Assembly: GCA_030059665.1 (NCBI GenBank)
Contig: JANVYR010000002.1
Location: 1-61,285 of the forward strand
Source of the DNA: Candidatus Calditenuis fumarioli
GTDB taxonomy: Archaea > Thermoproteota > Nitrososphaeria_A > Caldarchaeales > Calditenuaceae
Length of the DNA: 61,285 nucleotides
Direction: 5' to 3'
Shown here: piece after piece, positions 1 through 8,578 of the stretch
Position numbering within the stretch: the stretch's first letter is position 1
Layout: each line of letters starts with the position of its first letter
Notes under the pieces: model-generated
The model's database searches: none
What the model saw: the letters and a program-made list of their open reading frames with translations, nothing else
Told to the model about the DNA's origin: nothing
Translations under genes and position numbers: made by a program

Positions 1-78
<78 letters not shown>

Positions 79-170
79 ACGGCCTGGCGAGTGTGGTGCC
101 CGGCCACCGTCGCTGCGATCATCGGCCGGGCGTCCGGGGAGAACCGTTGGACTCGCCATCAGGACGTTGA

Positions 171-181
171 GATTGATTTAA
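171..181 (+). promoter_or_regulatory. TATA-like box ahead of the oxidoreductase gene
   Basis: An AT-rich TTGATTTAAG stretch lies about 33 bp before the ATG at 211. The spacing fits an archaeal TATA box with a very short leader, and it supports choosing 211 over the longer open frame. Bases 78-210 hold nothing else I recognise. Confidence 0.4.
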
Positions 182-210
182 GAGGACGGGGGAGCCGTTC
201 CATTCAACGG

Positions 211-2178
211 ATGCGGCTCAGCTGGATGATCGGTGGTGCGCAGGGGAGCGGTGTCGATTCGTCCGCCAACGCCTTCGCCTATGCCGTCGCTTCTGCCGGT
301 TACAACGTCTTCGGGAAGAGGGAGTACTTCTCCAACATCAAGGGCAGGCACAGCTACTTCACGGTGGTGGCCTCGGAGGGGCCCGTAAGGAGCGTGACGG
401 ATGAGGTCCACGTCCTCACCTCCTTCGACGCCGAGACCGTCTTCAGACACGCCTTCGAGGTGATGAAGGGAGGGGCTCTGATCTACGACAAGTACCTCGA
501 GGGCGAGCGTCTCAAGAACCAGTCGATGCTCGAGCCGGAGGAGATGGAGAGGATAGAGAAGAACCTGGAGGAGATGGGGGTCTCGGACACCCTCAAGGAC
601 GTGGTCAAGGCGGCCAACGAGTCGGGCGTCAAGGTGTTCCCGGTACCGTACATGGACCTCCTCAAGCGGGTCGGCGACCTGATAGGAGAGCAGCAGCTCA
701 GCGCCCTCACGAGGATGGTCAACACGCTGGCCGTAGCGGTCTCCTTCAGGCTCCTCAGGGGCGAGCTCGAGAACCTCGAGAAGGGCCTCAGCTACGCCTT
801 CAGGGCCAAGAGGGCCATCGTGCGGAACAACATGGTCGCTGCTCAGGTGGCCTACGAGTACTTCGACGAGCACTTCCAGGGCGAGTCGATCGGCCTCACG
901 CTCAAGCCCATCCCGAACGGCACCCGGAGGATCCTCGTCAACGGAACGACGATCGTCGGGCTCGGCAAGATCGTCGCGGGCTGCAGGGTCCAGTCCTACT
1001 ACCCGATAACGCCGGCAGCTGACGAGAGCTTCTACCTGGAGGACAAGATGGAGTTCGGAATCGCGGCCGACGGCGAGCTGGAGTACCCCGAGCTGGCCGA
1101 GACCAAGGTCCTCACCGAGCGCGGGAACATCGTCGTGGTCCAGACCGAGGACGAGCTCGCGGCGATAGACCTGGCGATCGGTGCCGCGCTGGCGGGAGTC
1201 AGGGCCGCAACGGCCACCTCCGGCCCCGGGTTCTCTCTGATGCCGGAGGGCCTCGACTGGGCGAGCATCAACGAGGTCCCCGTGGTGATAACAATCTACA
1301 ACAGGGGAGGGCCCAGCACCGGGATGCCGACGAGGCACGAGCAGTCGGACCTGCTCTTCTCCGTCTTCGCGGGCCACGGAGAGGCTCCCAGGATCGTGCT
1401 GGCCTCAGGGGACATGGAGGAGGCCTTCTACGACACCATCAAGGCCTTCAACTACGCCGAGCGCTACCAGATGCCGGTGATACACCTCCTCGACAAGTCG
1501 ATCGCCAACTCGACCCAGAGCATACCGGTTCCAGACCCCGCGAGGGCCGTGATAGACAGGGGCCTCTACGTCGACTCGGACATGACGGGCAAGCAGTACA
1601 AGCGCTTCGAGATCACCGAGTCAGGGGTTTCGCTGAGGGTACCGATAGGCACCAGGGGCGTCACCTTCTGGAACACCGGCGACGAGCACGACGAGCTCGG
1701 CCACATCTCGGAGGACCCGTACAACAGGACTGCGATGATGGAGAAGAGGATGAGGAAGCTCGAGCTGGCAGCACGGGAGATCCCGCCGGAGGAGAAGGTC
1801 AGCGTTTACGGCGACCAGTCCTTCGACGTCTGGATCGTCAGCTGGGGATCGACGAAGGGCCCGATCCTCGACGCGCTGGATCTGCTCAGGGAGGAGGGGT
1901 TCGACGGGAAGCTCGCGTTCCTCCAGGTAAGGCTCCTCTGGCCCTTCCCCGCTGACCTCGTGCGGGAGCTGCTGGGCGGCGCGAAGAAGATCATCGACAT
2001 CGAGCAGAACTACATGGGTCAGCTGGGGATGCTGATGAAGATGGCCGCAGGGATTGAGCCGACCAACAGGATCCTGAAGTTCAACGGCAGGCCCTTCACG
2101 ATGACCGAATTGAGGGACGCGATCAAGACCGTCCTGAAGACCGACGTCAAGCGCCTCGTGACCAACAGGGGCTCGTGA
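211..2178 (+). CDS. 2-oxoacid:ferredoxin oxidoreductase, fused gamma-alpha subunit
   Basis: Subunit of a CoA-dependent 2-oxoacid:ferredoxin oxidoreductase, which decarboxylates 2-oxoacids to acyl-CoA and passes electrons to ferredoxin. The 655-residue protein has an N-terminal gamma domain (GGAQGSGVDS, residues 8-17, about 1-200) followed by the alpha (pyrimidine-binding) domain with the YPITP motif near residue 271 and a C-terminal transketolase-like domain. This gamma-alpha fusion is the usual archaeal arrangement. The open frame extends upstream to the T run, but the ATG at 211 begins exactly at the conserved gamma domain and has a TATA-like box 33 bp before it. The TPP-binding beta subunit, normally next door, is not in the window. 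Substrate range cannot be told. Confidence 0.92.
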   Translation: MRLSWMIGGAQGSGVDSSANAFAYAVASAGYNVFGKREYFSNIKGRHSYFTVVASEGPVRSVTDEVHVLTSFDAETVFRHAFEVMKGGALIYDKYLEGERLKNQSMLEPEEMERIEKNLEEMGVSDTLKDVVKAANESGVKVFPVPYMDLLKRVGDLIGEQQLSALTRMVNTLAVAVSFRLLRGELENLEKGLSYAFRAKRAIVRNNMVAAQVAYEYFDEHFQGESIGLTLKPIPNGTRRILVNGTTIVGLGKIVAGCRVQSYYPITPAADESFYLEDKMEFGIAADGELEYPELAETKVLTERGNIVVVQTEDELAAIDLAIGAALAGVRAATATSGPGFSLMPEGLDWASINEVPVVITIYNRGGPSTGMPTRHEQSDLLFSVFAGHGEAPRIVLASGDMEEAFYDTIKAFNYAERYQMPVIHLLDKSIANSTQSIPVPDPARAVIDRGLYVDSDMTGKQYKRFEITESGVSLRVPIGTRGVTFWNTGDEHDELGHISEDPYNRTAMMEKRMRKLELAAREIPPEEKVSVYGDQSFDVWIVSWGSTKGPILDALDLLREEGFDGKLAFLQVRLLWPFPADLVRELLGGAKKIIDIEQNYMGQLGMLMKMAAGIEPTNRILKFNGRPFTMTELRDAIKTVLKTDVKRLVTNRGS

Positions 2179-2233
2179 GGGGTCAGCGCCGGGCCGCCCG
2201 TCTGAGGCCGCCCACTCGCCGCCCACCTTTTTG

Positions 2234-2246
2234 CAAATATTTCTAA
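2234..2246 (+). promoter_or_regulatory. TATA-like box for the Lsm gene
   Basis: CAAATATTTCTA lies about 30 bp before the GTG start at 2271. This spacing suggests a nearly leaderless transcript. Confidence 0.45.
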
Positions 2247-2270
2247 TGGTGGAGCTGTTAAGAGCCCCGG

Positions 2271-2711
2271 GTGGGGACCTTGTCGGCCATCGCCGCGAAG
2301 AGGTTCACGGAGGAGTTCGCTACGCTTCTCGACAGGGCCGTTGCGATCACCCTCAAGTCCGGACAGAGGATCACGGGTAGGGTGCTGGCGTTCAACCAGT
2401 CGGACTACAGCCTCTGGCTCGCGGACGCCGTGACGGGTGAGGGGAGAAGCTCGAGGAGGCTCTTCGTCGCGGGCAGCGAGATCTCAACGATAGAGGTGAT
2501 GGAGGAGGGGCCTGACCTCATGGAGCTGTACGAGAGGCTCAACAGGGTCTTCCCCAACATGGTGAGGTACCTCCGCGAGGCAGGGGTGATCGTGGTGATG
2601 GAGCGGGTCAGGGTGACGAAGGACGGCTTGGTCGAGGGTTCGGGACCGGTTGCGGAGAGGGTGAGGAGGATATGGGAGGAGTGGAAGGCCGAGTCCGGGC
2701 AGAAGGGCTGA
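2271..2711 (+). CDS. Sm-like RNA-binding protein (SmAP3-like Lsm)
   Basis: An archaeal Sm-like protein of 146 residues. Residues about 15-80 form the Lsm fold: a basic/hydrophobic Sm1-like stretch (VAITLKSGQRITGRVLAFNQ) and a second strand set (LFVAGSEISTIEV). A further ~65 residues follow, rich in Arg, Glu and Val. The length and two-part layout match crenarchaeal SmAP3, which adds a C-terminal domain to the 70-80 residue Lsm core. Such proteins form rings and bind RNA. The GTG start is chosen because a TATA-like box lies 30 bp upstream; a TTG at 2280 is the alternative. It stands alone, facing the convergent PAC2 gene. Confidence 0.75.
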   Translation: MGTLSAIAAKRFTEEFATLLDRAVAITLKSGQRITGRVLAFNQSDYSLWLADAVTGEGRSSRRLFVAGSEISTIEVMEEGPDLMELYERLNRVFPNMVRYLREAGVIVVMERVRVTKDGLVEGSGPVAERVRRIWEEWKAESGQKG

Positions 2712-2720
2712 GCGGCCGGT

Positions 2721-3449
2721 TCAGCTCTCGAGGCGCGCCACGGCCCTCGCGTAGGACCTCATCAGCTCGTCGACCGTGACGTCCTCCAGTCCGAGGTTCG
2801 CGAGCCTGTTCAGCACCCAGACCGCCCTCCGGCAGGCGTAGTAATCCGGGGTGGACTCGCCGACCTCGATCAGCATCCCCATGTTCTCCATCCCCATCAG
2901 CCCAGCCAGGTTCATCAGTATCCCCACGGCCCCCACGATCTGGCCGCTGTAGACGTGCCCCTCCACCAGTTTCGCGTACTTCTCGAGGTTGGACCTGTCG
3001 GTCGAGGAGCAGTAGACCTCCCTCCTCGGCGATACGGCCTCCCTCCCCCCGAGACCGCCGACGGTGAAGACCCTCGTTGCGCCGTGCCTCCTCGCGAGCT
3101 CGATCACCGTGTAGCAGAACTCGTGCTGCCCGTAACTCGATGCAGGCTGCGATGTCCCGTAGAGGATCAGCGTAGGAGAGGGCTCCTCGACCGCGTAGAG
3201 GTCCGCGAAGTTCAGGACCAGCCTGCCGTCGGAGACGAAGGCCGGTGATGGGAACTCGGGCGAGTAGAGCCGGCAGATTCTCTTCGCTTTGACGGACGCG
3301 AGGATGTGGGCAACCGCGACCTTGGAGACCATCCCTATCCCTGGGAGGCCCTCGATGAACGTGGCTCCCTCGAGGACGTAGTCCCCCATCCCCTCCTCGT
3401 AGACGACCTCGGTCCTCAGTCCCGAGTCCAGCGTCCTCAACCTCCTCAT
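2721..3449 (-). CDS. PAC2 family protein (proteasome assembly chaperone-like)
   Basis: Member of the PAC2 family, whose eukaryotic relatives chaperone 20S proteasome assembly; the archaeal role is not firmly known. The 242-residue protein shows the family signature: an early GLPGIGMVSKVAVAHIL segment (residues about 34-50), a central strand-turn region (LILYGTSQP), and a Gly-rich loop (FTVGGLGGRE). The length is typical. It is transcribed alone and ends 10 bp from the convergent Lsm gene. A TATA-like GGATAATACC lies about 20-25 bp before the ATG. Confidence 0.85.
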   Translation of the reverse strand: MRRLRTLDSGLRTEVVYEEGMGDYVLEGATFIEGLPGIGMVSKVAVAHILASVKAKRICRLYSPEFPSPAFVSDGRLVLNFADLYAVEEPSPTLILYGTSQPASSYGQHEFCYTVIELARRHGATRVFTVGGLGGREAVSPRREVYCSSTDRSNLEKYAKLVEGHVYSGQIVGAVGILMNLAGLMGMENMGMLIEVGESTPDYYACRRAVWVLNRLANLGLEDVTVDELMRSYARAVARLES

Positions 3450-3502
3450 GGGACTCGTACGTGGTATTATCCGTTGCGTGTATTAGCGTTTGGCGGCTTA
3501 CG

Positions 3503-4531
3503 TTAGGCACCGGAGATCCACTTGGAGAGGCTCTCGGTGGACCTGACGATCCTCGCGCCCTCTGCAGCGAACTTCCTGAAGTACGCATCGGCCCTCTCGG
3601 TGTAGTCGACCACGCCCTTGACGACGACCGGCGAGGTGCAGTCCTCGAGGAGGAAGATCTTGCCCACATAGGACGGGTCCATCTCCCTGAAGGTCGAGAT
3701 CAGGTCCTCGATGGTCCAGGCAACGCAGTGGCTCTTCGCCTGCCCCGCCACCAGCACGAGGTCGTACCCGCTCAACTCCTCGATCAGCTCCCTGTCTACG
3801 GCGCCGAGCTGCTTCCCCTCGTGGTCCTGCTTCACCTCAGGCGCTATCGCGGAGTAGTGCTCCGTCAGCGGGTGCATCCCCTTCATCCTGATGAACGGCT
3901 GGGACCTCCTGGCGATGGCGTGGAAGAAGACCGCCTCCTCCACCGCCGGCACGATGGCGTGCCCTATCCCGCCCAGCATGGCGTGGTAAGGCCAGACCGT
4001 AAGCTCGTACTTGCCCGAGCGTTCCAAGCTCTCCACGTAGTGCAGCAGGTACTTCCGGCCGTAATCGGGGTCGATGCCGAGCGCCCAGCAGGCCTCCGGG
4101 TCGATGCGCCATTTGCCCCTCCTCACGTCCTCGACCGAGACGACCGTGTAGGGCTCCGGGTGGTTGCCGTCGCTGTCTATCAGGAACGCCTCGTGGAAGA
4201 TCTGGTAGGCCTGGTGCGTGTCCATGGTGAGGTAGATCCTGGTTATGTTCTCGAGGTTCCTGTAGATGAACTGGCAGAGCCTGACGTTGTCCTCGACCGC
4301 GCCGAGCCCCGACCTCCCCGCGACGAAGAGCTCGAACCCCGGTATGCAGAAGGTGTTCTGGACGTCTATCAGCAGGAGAGCGACCCTGAATTCGTCCTTC
4401 GAGGCAGGCCTGATCCCGTAACGCTGGGCCCACATCCTCGCCTCCCTGGACCTCTTGGCGTAGTCGACCCTCCAGACGTCGCCGACCGTCTCCGGCGAGA
4501 AGTGCGGGGGAATGGGGAGCTCCCTCACCAT
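3503..4531 (-). CDS. Nicotinamidase/isochorismatase-like cysteine hydrolase, long form
   Basis: Probable amidohydrolase of the nicotinamidase/isochorismatase superfamily. Seen in the 342-residue protein: the catalytic Asp strand (LLIDVQNTF, residues about 53-61), a metal-site-like [10 protein letters not shown] motif as in nicotinamidases (Asp-x-His...His), and the nucleophile loop [11 protein letters not shown] near residue 278. The family is usually 180-220 residues, so about 120 extra residues are inserted between the metal motif and the Cys loop and at the N-terminus. Nicotinate phosphoribosyltransferase, the next step in NAD salvage, lies 2.2 kb away at 6702. Nicotinamide as substrate is therefore an inference from motif and neighbourhood; another amide is possible. 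Confidence 0.72.
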   Translation of the reverse strand: MVRELPIPPHFSPETVGDVWRVDYAKRSREARMWAQRYGIRPASKDEFRVALLLIDVQNTFCIPGFELFVAGRSGLGAVEDNVRLCQFIYRNLENITRIYLTMDTHQAYQIFHEAFLIDSDGNHPEPYTVVSVEDVRRGKWRIDPEACWALGIDPDYGRKYLLHYVESLERSGKYELTVWPYHAMLGGIGHAIVPAVEEAVFFHAIARRSQPFIRMKGMHPLTEHYSAIAPEVKQDHEGKQLGAVDRELIEELSGYDLVLVAGQAKSHCVAWTIEDLISTFREMDPSYVGKIFLLEDCTSPVVVKGVVDYTERADAYFRKFAAEGARIVRSTESLSKWISGA

Positions 4532-4754
4532 ACCGGCGTGAATTTAGCACGGACGCGAATATGCGCTTTGCTCTCCCCAGTTAAAATGCCGGCCGGATGC
4601 CTGTGAGCGGGTTTGACGAGACCTGACTGGGACCTCACCTAAAGTTTGCAGGGCTTCTAGCCTGTGGTGAAGGGCCTAAGCCTGAGGGCCCGTCCACGGC
4701 GATGCCTCACCGGTTACGGCTACCGGTTTGAGCAGCAAGCGTTTGCGTCCGACC
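4532..4754. other. Intergenic stretch, no gene seen
   Basis: About 220 bp between the hydrolase start and the glycosidase stop. A TATA-like CATATT on the minus strand near 4558-4563 fits the hydrolase promoter. A short inverted ACCGGT...ACCGGT pair lies near 4709-4730. I find no RNA gene I can name. Confidence 0.4.
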
Positions 4755-6443
4755 TCAGAAGCTGTTCCGTCCTGTCCTCGATCTGGTCAGATAGGCCGTT
4801 AAAGCCGCTGCGGCGATCACCGACGATACGGCGACCAGCACAACGGTCTCAGGTCTGGTAACCTCCCTCTCGACGGTCCTCGTCGATACCGAGGTCAGGA
4901 AGGAGCTAACGGTCGTCTTCCGCTCGATCGTCAACGTCTGCGTCAGTTCCCTGGTGATGGTCTGCAAAAGCGTCCGGGTGGTCGTGAAGGTCACCACCTG
5001 CCTCTCCATTTCGATGACGAGACGTAGGAGCTCATCGGGGTTGCTGGGCCTGCCCTTGTAGCTCGAGGCGAGCTGCTCCGTCAGGAACAGATACCTGTAA
5101 CCGTATCTCACGCTGGGCTCTATGTGGGTGTTCTCCCACCATTCGTTGAAGCTCGTCACCCAGATCCAGTCCGGATAGCTCGCAGCCGCGTGCTCGTAAG
5201 TCGTCAGGTAGTACCTTCCGTCGTCCCTGTCGAAATGAAGGCCCCTGCGACTGGGAAGCAGCCGCTCGTCGTAACCTGGCGAGATCGCCGGGACCCAGAG
5301 CCTCTCGTTGCCCCCATGCAGGACGTGGTAGGTCTTCACAGCAGGCCCTGTTCGGGAGTAAAACCTCTTCAGCTCGTTGAGGTCTCCTGTCCCGTAATTC
5401 TGCAGGCCGTCGAAGGCCTCGAGATATTTTATATTTGATGCGGTTGCAACATAGAACGCATCAACCCCTTTCCTCCTTAGGTTCTCGAAGACCGAGCGCC
5501 ACTCGTCGACCTCGTGCGACCAGGCCGCCCAGACGAAGACCAGCGCCTTCCCATCGATCTTGTAGTAGGAGGGGTGGTTGCCGTAGGACGTGATGAGGTA
5601 GCTCAACATGCTCTCGATCTCCTCCAAGGGACGGCTTTGGCCGTCGCCCGTGAGGGACTCGAAGTAGGCCGCCACGCGGAAGCCCTCCTCTGCCGCTATC
5701 TCCAGGACCCTTCTGAGGTTCCGGTCGGTGTTGGTGCCAGGACCCCACCAGGAGACCGCGAACCCGTCGATCCCGGCGGCCTTGGCCAACCTGATGTGGA
5801 GCCTGATCGCGTTCGGATCGTCAGAGGAGTACCTGCCCATGAGAGGCCTATCGGCCATGTACGGCTCATCCCAGCTCCTTGTGGTGTACCACGGATAGTA
5901 GGCCGCCCAGACCGTCTTCCCGAACCTCCCTTCGCCGAGCTTGAACACGGGGCCGCCCCTGAGCAGAGAGGCCGCGGGGACGGTGAGGTTCAGAGGGTTC
6001 CTCCCACCAGATCCGGGCACTGTGCCGCTGTGGGTCACGTCCTTGACGGGTTCACCCAGCGCGTTGTAGAAGGTGGCCCTCGTCGTCCCCACATCCCCCT
6101 TCATCACGCTGAAGGGCACGTCACCCGCTGATGGCACACGGGTCAGCAGGAGCTCGAACTCCACCGTAGCGTCTATCACACGTTCAGGGTAACAGCACCT
6201 GCTCATCCCGAACCAGCTGCTCTCCCACGCGACGTCCAAACCGTCGGCCTTGCCGCTCACCACCTTATACCGAGCGTTCACGATCTCGACGCCGCCCTGA
6301 AGGGTCACCGATGTCCAGTCCGAATCGCTGCTGAGGACGACCTTGATCCTGTAAACGTCCTCCGCGCCTGCGGCGGAAGTTGATACCACCAGCAAGGCGG
6401 GTGCGAGCAACAACGCGGCCATCAACCACGCTTTCAGATCCAT
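4755..6443 (-). CDS. GH99-like secreted glycosidase with Thr-rich stalk and membrane anchor
   Basis: Likely an extracellular glycoside hydrolase related to GH99/GH71 (alpha-mannan-active families). The protein of about 562 residues starts with a Sec signal peptide (MDLKAWLMAALLLAPALLVV). A beta-rich segment follows, then a TIM-barrel region with AAYYPWYTT, a Trp-rich DGFAVSWWGPG strand, and FNEWWENTHIEPS with the paired glutamates typical of GH99. The last ~95 residues are a Thr/Glu-rich linker, a hydrophobic helix (VVLVAVSSVIAAAALTAYL) and a basic tail, so the enzyme is displayed on the outer face of the membrane. The ATG at 6443 is preferred over one 21 bp upstream because it begins the signal peptide. 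The substrate is unknown. Confidence 0.7.
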   Translation of the reverse strand: MDLKAWLMAALLLAPALLVVSTSAAGAEDVYRIKVVLSSDSDWTSVTLQGGVEIVNARYKVVSGKADGLDVAWESSWFGMSRCCYPERVIDATVEFELLLTRVPSAGDVPFSVMKGDVGTTRATFYNALGEPVKDVTHSGTVPGSGGRNPLNLTVPAASLLRGGPVFKLGEGRFGKTVWAAYYPWYTTRSWDEPYMADRPLMGRYSSDDPNAIRLHIRLAKAAGIDGFAVSWWGPGTNTDRNLRRVLEIAAEEGFRVAAYFESLTGDGQSRPLEEIESMLSYLITSYGNHPSYYKIDGKALVFVWAAWSHEVDEWRSVFENLRRKGVDAFYVATASNIKYLEAFDGLQNYGTGDLNELKRFYSRTGPAVKTYHVLHGGNERLWVPAISPGYDERLLPSRRGLHFDRDDGRYYLTTYEHAAASYPDWIWVTSFNEWWENTHIEPSVRYGYRYLFLTEQLASSYKGRPSNPDELLRLVIEMERQVVTFTTTRTLLQTITRELTQTLTIERKTTVSSFLTSVSTRTVEREVTRPETVVLVAVSSVIAAAALTAYLTRSRTGRNSF

Positions 6444-6656
6444 GTTGCACCTGTTCGAGGTCAAATCTACCCGATATAAAATCGAACCAGCGCGATCTGG
6501 GACCCCTCGAACCGGATGCTGTCCAGTGACCAGCGCACCTGTTCGGCCCTCCGCCTACGGGAATCGGTAAAGAGGTTCGTCGTGGTCCCTGGGGTCCGTG
6601 ACCAGCGTGCTTTGGAGGACGCCGATCGGTCTCGAGGTCCTAGAGCGGCGTTCACG

Positions 6657-6666
6657 ACTTTATAAG
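6657..6666 (+). promoter_or_regulatory. TATA box of nicotinate phosphoribosyltransferase
   Basis: CTTTATAAGC is a strong archaeal TATA match. It lies about 40 bp before the TTG/GTG start pair at 6702/6705. Confidence 0.6.
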
Positions 6667-6701
6667 CACGGCGGATCCTCCGCGGACCGGGGCGAATCGA
6701 G

Positions 6702-7913
6702 TTGGTGAGGGAACCGAGGGTCTACCTTGCCACCGAGGAGGACATCCTGTCGGGGAAGGTAACGGACGTGTACTTCGTCAGGACCTCGCTCATCGCGTCA
6801 ACGGCCAACGTTGCCTCCAAGCGGGTGGCGGCCGACGTCCACGCGTACTCCTTGCCGCGAGGTTACGGCTGGGCCGTCTTCGCCGGGCTCGAGGAGGTCC
6901 TGAGGGTGCTGCAGGGAAGGAAGGTCGACGTCTACGCGATGGAGGAGGGCGAGCTCTTCGGGCCGCTCGAGCCGGTGATGGAGGTCGTGGGCCCTTACTC
7001 GGAGTTCGGCGTTTACGAGCCGGCGATCCTCGGGATGCTCAGGCACTCGAGCAGCGTCGCCACCAAGGCGGCCCGGATGAGGCTCGCGACGTGGGGGAAG
7101 CTCCTGATCTTCTTCGGGATAAGGTGCGTCCATCCTGCGGTCGCGCCGGCAATCGACAGGGCCTCCTTCATCGGGGGCTGCGACGCGGTCTCAGGGGTCC
7201 TCGGAGCGGAGATGATCGGCGAGAGGCCCGTTGGGACGATGCCGCACGCACTGATCATCCTGTTCGGCGAGCAGGAGCAGGCGTGGCAGGCCTTCGACGC
7301 GGTGGTTCCGCCGGAGGTCCCGAGGATAGCCCTGTGCGACACCTTCGACGACGAGCGGGTGGAGGCTCTCAGGGCCGCGAGGGCGCTGGGCAGCAGGCTT
7401 TACGGCGTCAGGCTCGACACGCCGAGCTCGAGGAGGGGGAACATGCGGAGGATAGTGCAGGAGGTGAGGTGGACGCTCGACCTGGAGGGGTTCAGGGACG
7501 TCCGAATTTTCGTCAGCGGGGGCATCGATGAGGAGGAGGCGATGGAGCTCTCCGAGCTGGTCGACGGTTTCGGGGTCGGCACGTCGATAGCCTTCCCGCC
7601 GTCGGTGGACCTCGCCCTGGACATCGTCGAGGTCGAGGGCCGTCCCCTGGCGAAGCGCGGCAAGCTGCCTGGGAGGAAGCAGGTTTACCGGTGCAGGAAC
7701 CTCCACGACTTCGTGGTGCCGTTCGGGAAGGAGCTGGAGCGTTGCCCCACGTGCGGGGAGCCCCTCAGGCCGCTGCTCAGGAAGGTGATGAGCTCCGGCG
7801 AGCTCACGGCGGACCTGCCCTCCGCGAGGGATATCAGGAGCAGGGTGATCGAGCGGCTAGAGGCCATCAGGTCCCTCCCCGAGTTCAGGATCGAGCCGAG
7901 GCTCCTCGCCTGA
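6702..7913 (+). CDS. pncB: Nicotinate phosphoribosyltransferase
   Basis: Makes nicotinate mononucleotide from nicotinate and PRPP in NAD salvage. Family traits in the 403 residues: an N-terminal strand with TDVYFVRT, the Ala-rich TKAARMRLATWG helix, an active-site RCVHPAVAPAIDRASFIGGCDAVSG region, the late PRPP-site strand IFVSGGIDEEEAMEL and the GVGTSIAF loop. The C-terminus has a zinc-ribbon-like C-x3-H...C-x2-C (about residues 328-350), as in archaeal family members. The first codon is TTG with GTG directly after it, so the true start is 6702 or 6705. A nicotinamidase-like gene lies 2.2 kb upstream on the other strand. Confidence 0.92.
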   Translation: MVREPRVYLATEEDILSGKVTDVYFVRTSLIASTANVASKRVAADVHAYSLPRGYGWAVFAGLEEVLRVLQGRKVDVYAMEEGELFGPLEPVMEVVGPYSEFGVYEPAILGMLRHSSSVATKAARMRLATWGKLLIFFGIRCVHPAVAPAIDRASFIGGCDAVSGVLGAEMIGERPVGTMPHALIILFGEQEQAWQAFDAVVPPEVPRIALCDTFDDERVEALRAARALGSRLYGVRLDTPSSRRGNMRRIVQEVRWTLDLEGFRDVRIFVSGGIDEEEAMELSELVDGFGVGTSIAFPPSVDLALDIVEVEGRPLAKRGKLPGRKQVYRCRNLHDFVVPFGKELERCPTCGEPLRPLLRKVMSSGELTADLPSARDIRSRVIERLEAIRSLPEFRIEPRLLA

Positions 7914-7928
7914 GCGGACTCACCCTTA

Positions 7929-7999
7929 TCAGATGGGTTTCAACATGCATCAACGCGATGATATGGGACTCTCATCTGACCCCGGCTTCGGCGCCGGGG
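7929..7999 (+). terminator. Tandem hairpins downstream of pncB, terminator or structured RNA
   Basis: Two adjacent stems: TCAGATG (7929-7935) pairs perfectly with CATCTGA (7973-7979), then CCCCGGC (7980-7986) pairs with GCCGGGG (7993-7999). The position, 16 bp after the stop, suits a 3' end structure, but no T run follows. The remaining bases to 8120 hold no gene I recognise. Confidence 0.35.
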
Positions 8000-8124
8000 A
8001 ATGAGGAGCCATGGGGTAAATGAGCCTCCCTCTGAAGCTCCCGATGCCCGGATTTCCCCGTCGAACGGGTCACCCCGATCGACGAATCCCCCAATAATTC
8101 CCCATAGCCGGGAACCCCCGAGAT

Positions 8125-8133
8125 TTCATATAC
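8125..8133 (+). promoter_or_regulatory. TATA box of the GcvH-like gene
   Basis: TTCATATAC lies about 30 bp before the ATG at 8159, so the transcript is probably leaderless or nearly so. Confidence 0.55.
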
Positions 8134-8158
8134 AACCGATCGGCGCGGTTCAGGGGCG

Positions 8159-8578
8159 ATGTCCTTCGCGTACGAGGTGCCGGAGGGCCTCCTTTACAGC
8201 AGGAACCACGAGTGGGTCAAGGTGAAGGGGAAGGTGGCAACGGTAGGCGTGACCGATTACGTCCAGCGCAAGCTCCGGGAGGTGCTCTACGTCGAGCTCC
8301 CCAACACAAACGTCAAGGTCTCAAGGGGTCAGCACGTGGCCACGATAGAGTCGGTCCGTGCGACCCATGAGGTGAGGTCGCCGGTCTCGGGCAGGATAGT
8401 TGAGGTCAACGCGAAGCTGGTCGACAGCCCCGAGCTGATCAACGAGTACCCCTACGAGAGCGGATGGATCTTCAGGGTCGAGATAGCCAACGAGGAGGAC
8501 CTGGCCGATCTGATGGACGCCGACGAGTACTCGAGGTACCTACAGGAGCTGGAGCTCGAGGCGGAGGAGTCAGAGTAG
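8159..8578 (+). CDS. GcvH-like protein lacking the lipoyl lysine
   Basis: Clear homologue of glycine cleavage H protein (139 residues; family about 125-140): NHEWVKV, VGVTDYVQRKL, the hammerhead turn and SPVSGRIVEVN, then the C-terminal helix region (NEYPYESGWIFRVE). H protein normally carries lipoate on the Lys of an ESVKA turn. Here the turn reads ESVRA, with an Arg codon (CGT) at 8357-8359, so canonical lipoylation cannot occur at that position. No GcvP or GcvT gene is in the window. It may be a H-like protein with another role, perhaps like lipoate-handling GcvH paralogues, but that is conjecture. Its 3' end overlaps the convergent aldo/keto reductase by 9 bp. Confidence 0.85.
   Translation: MSFAYEVPEGLLYSRNHEWVKVKGKVATVGVTDYVQRKLREVLYVELPNTNVKVSRGQHVATIESVRATHEVRSPVSGRIVEVNAKLVDSPELINEYPYESGWIFRVEIANEEDLADLMDADEYSRYLQELELEAEESE

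Noticed and set aside
178..1377. Long minus-strand frame under the oxidoreductase gene (and similar frames such as 1621-2226)
   Set aside because: Arg/Gly/Leu-rich shadow of a well-conserved plus-strand gene, as expected in GC-rich DNA.
4610..4754. Structured RNA gene (SRP or RNase P type)
   Set aside because: Some inverted pieces exist, but none of the conserved core sequences of those RNAs is present.
7920..8000. C/D box guide RNA downstream of pncB
   Set aside because: No exact RUGAUGA C box with a paired CUGA D box could be placed.
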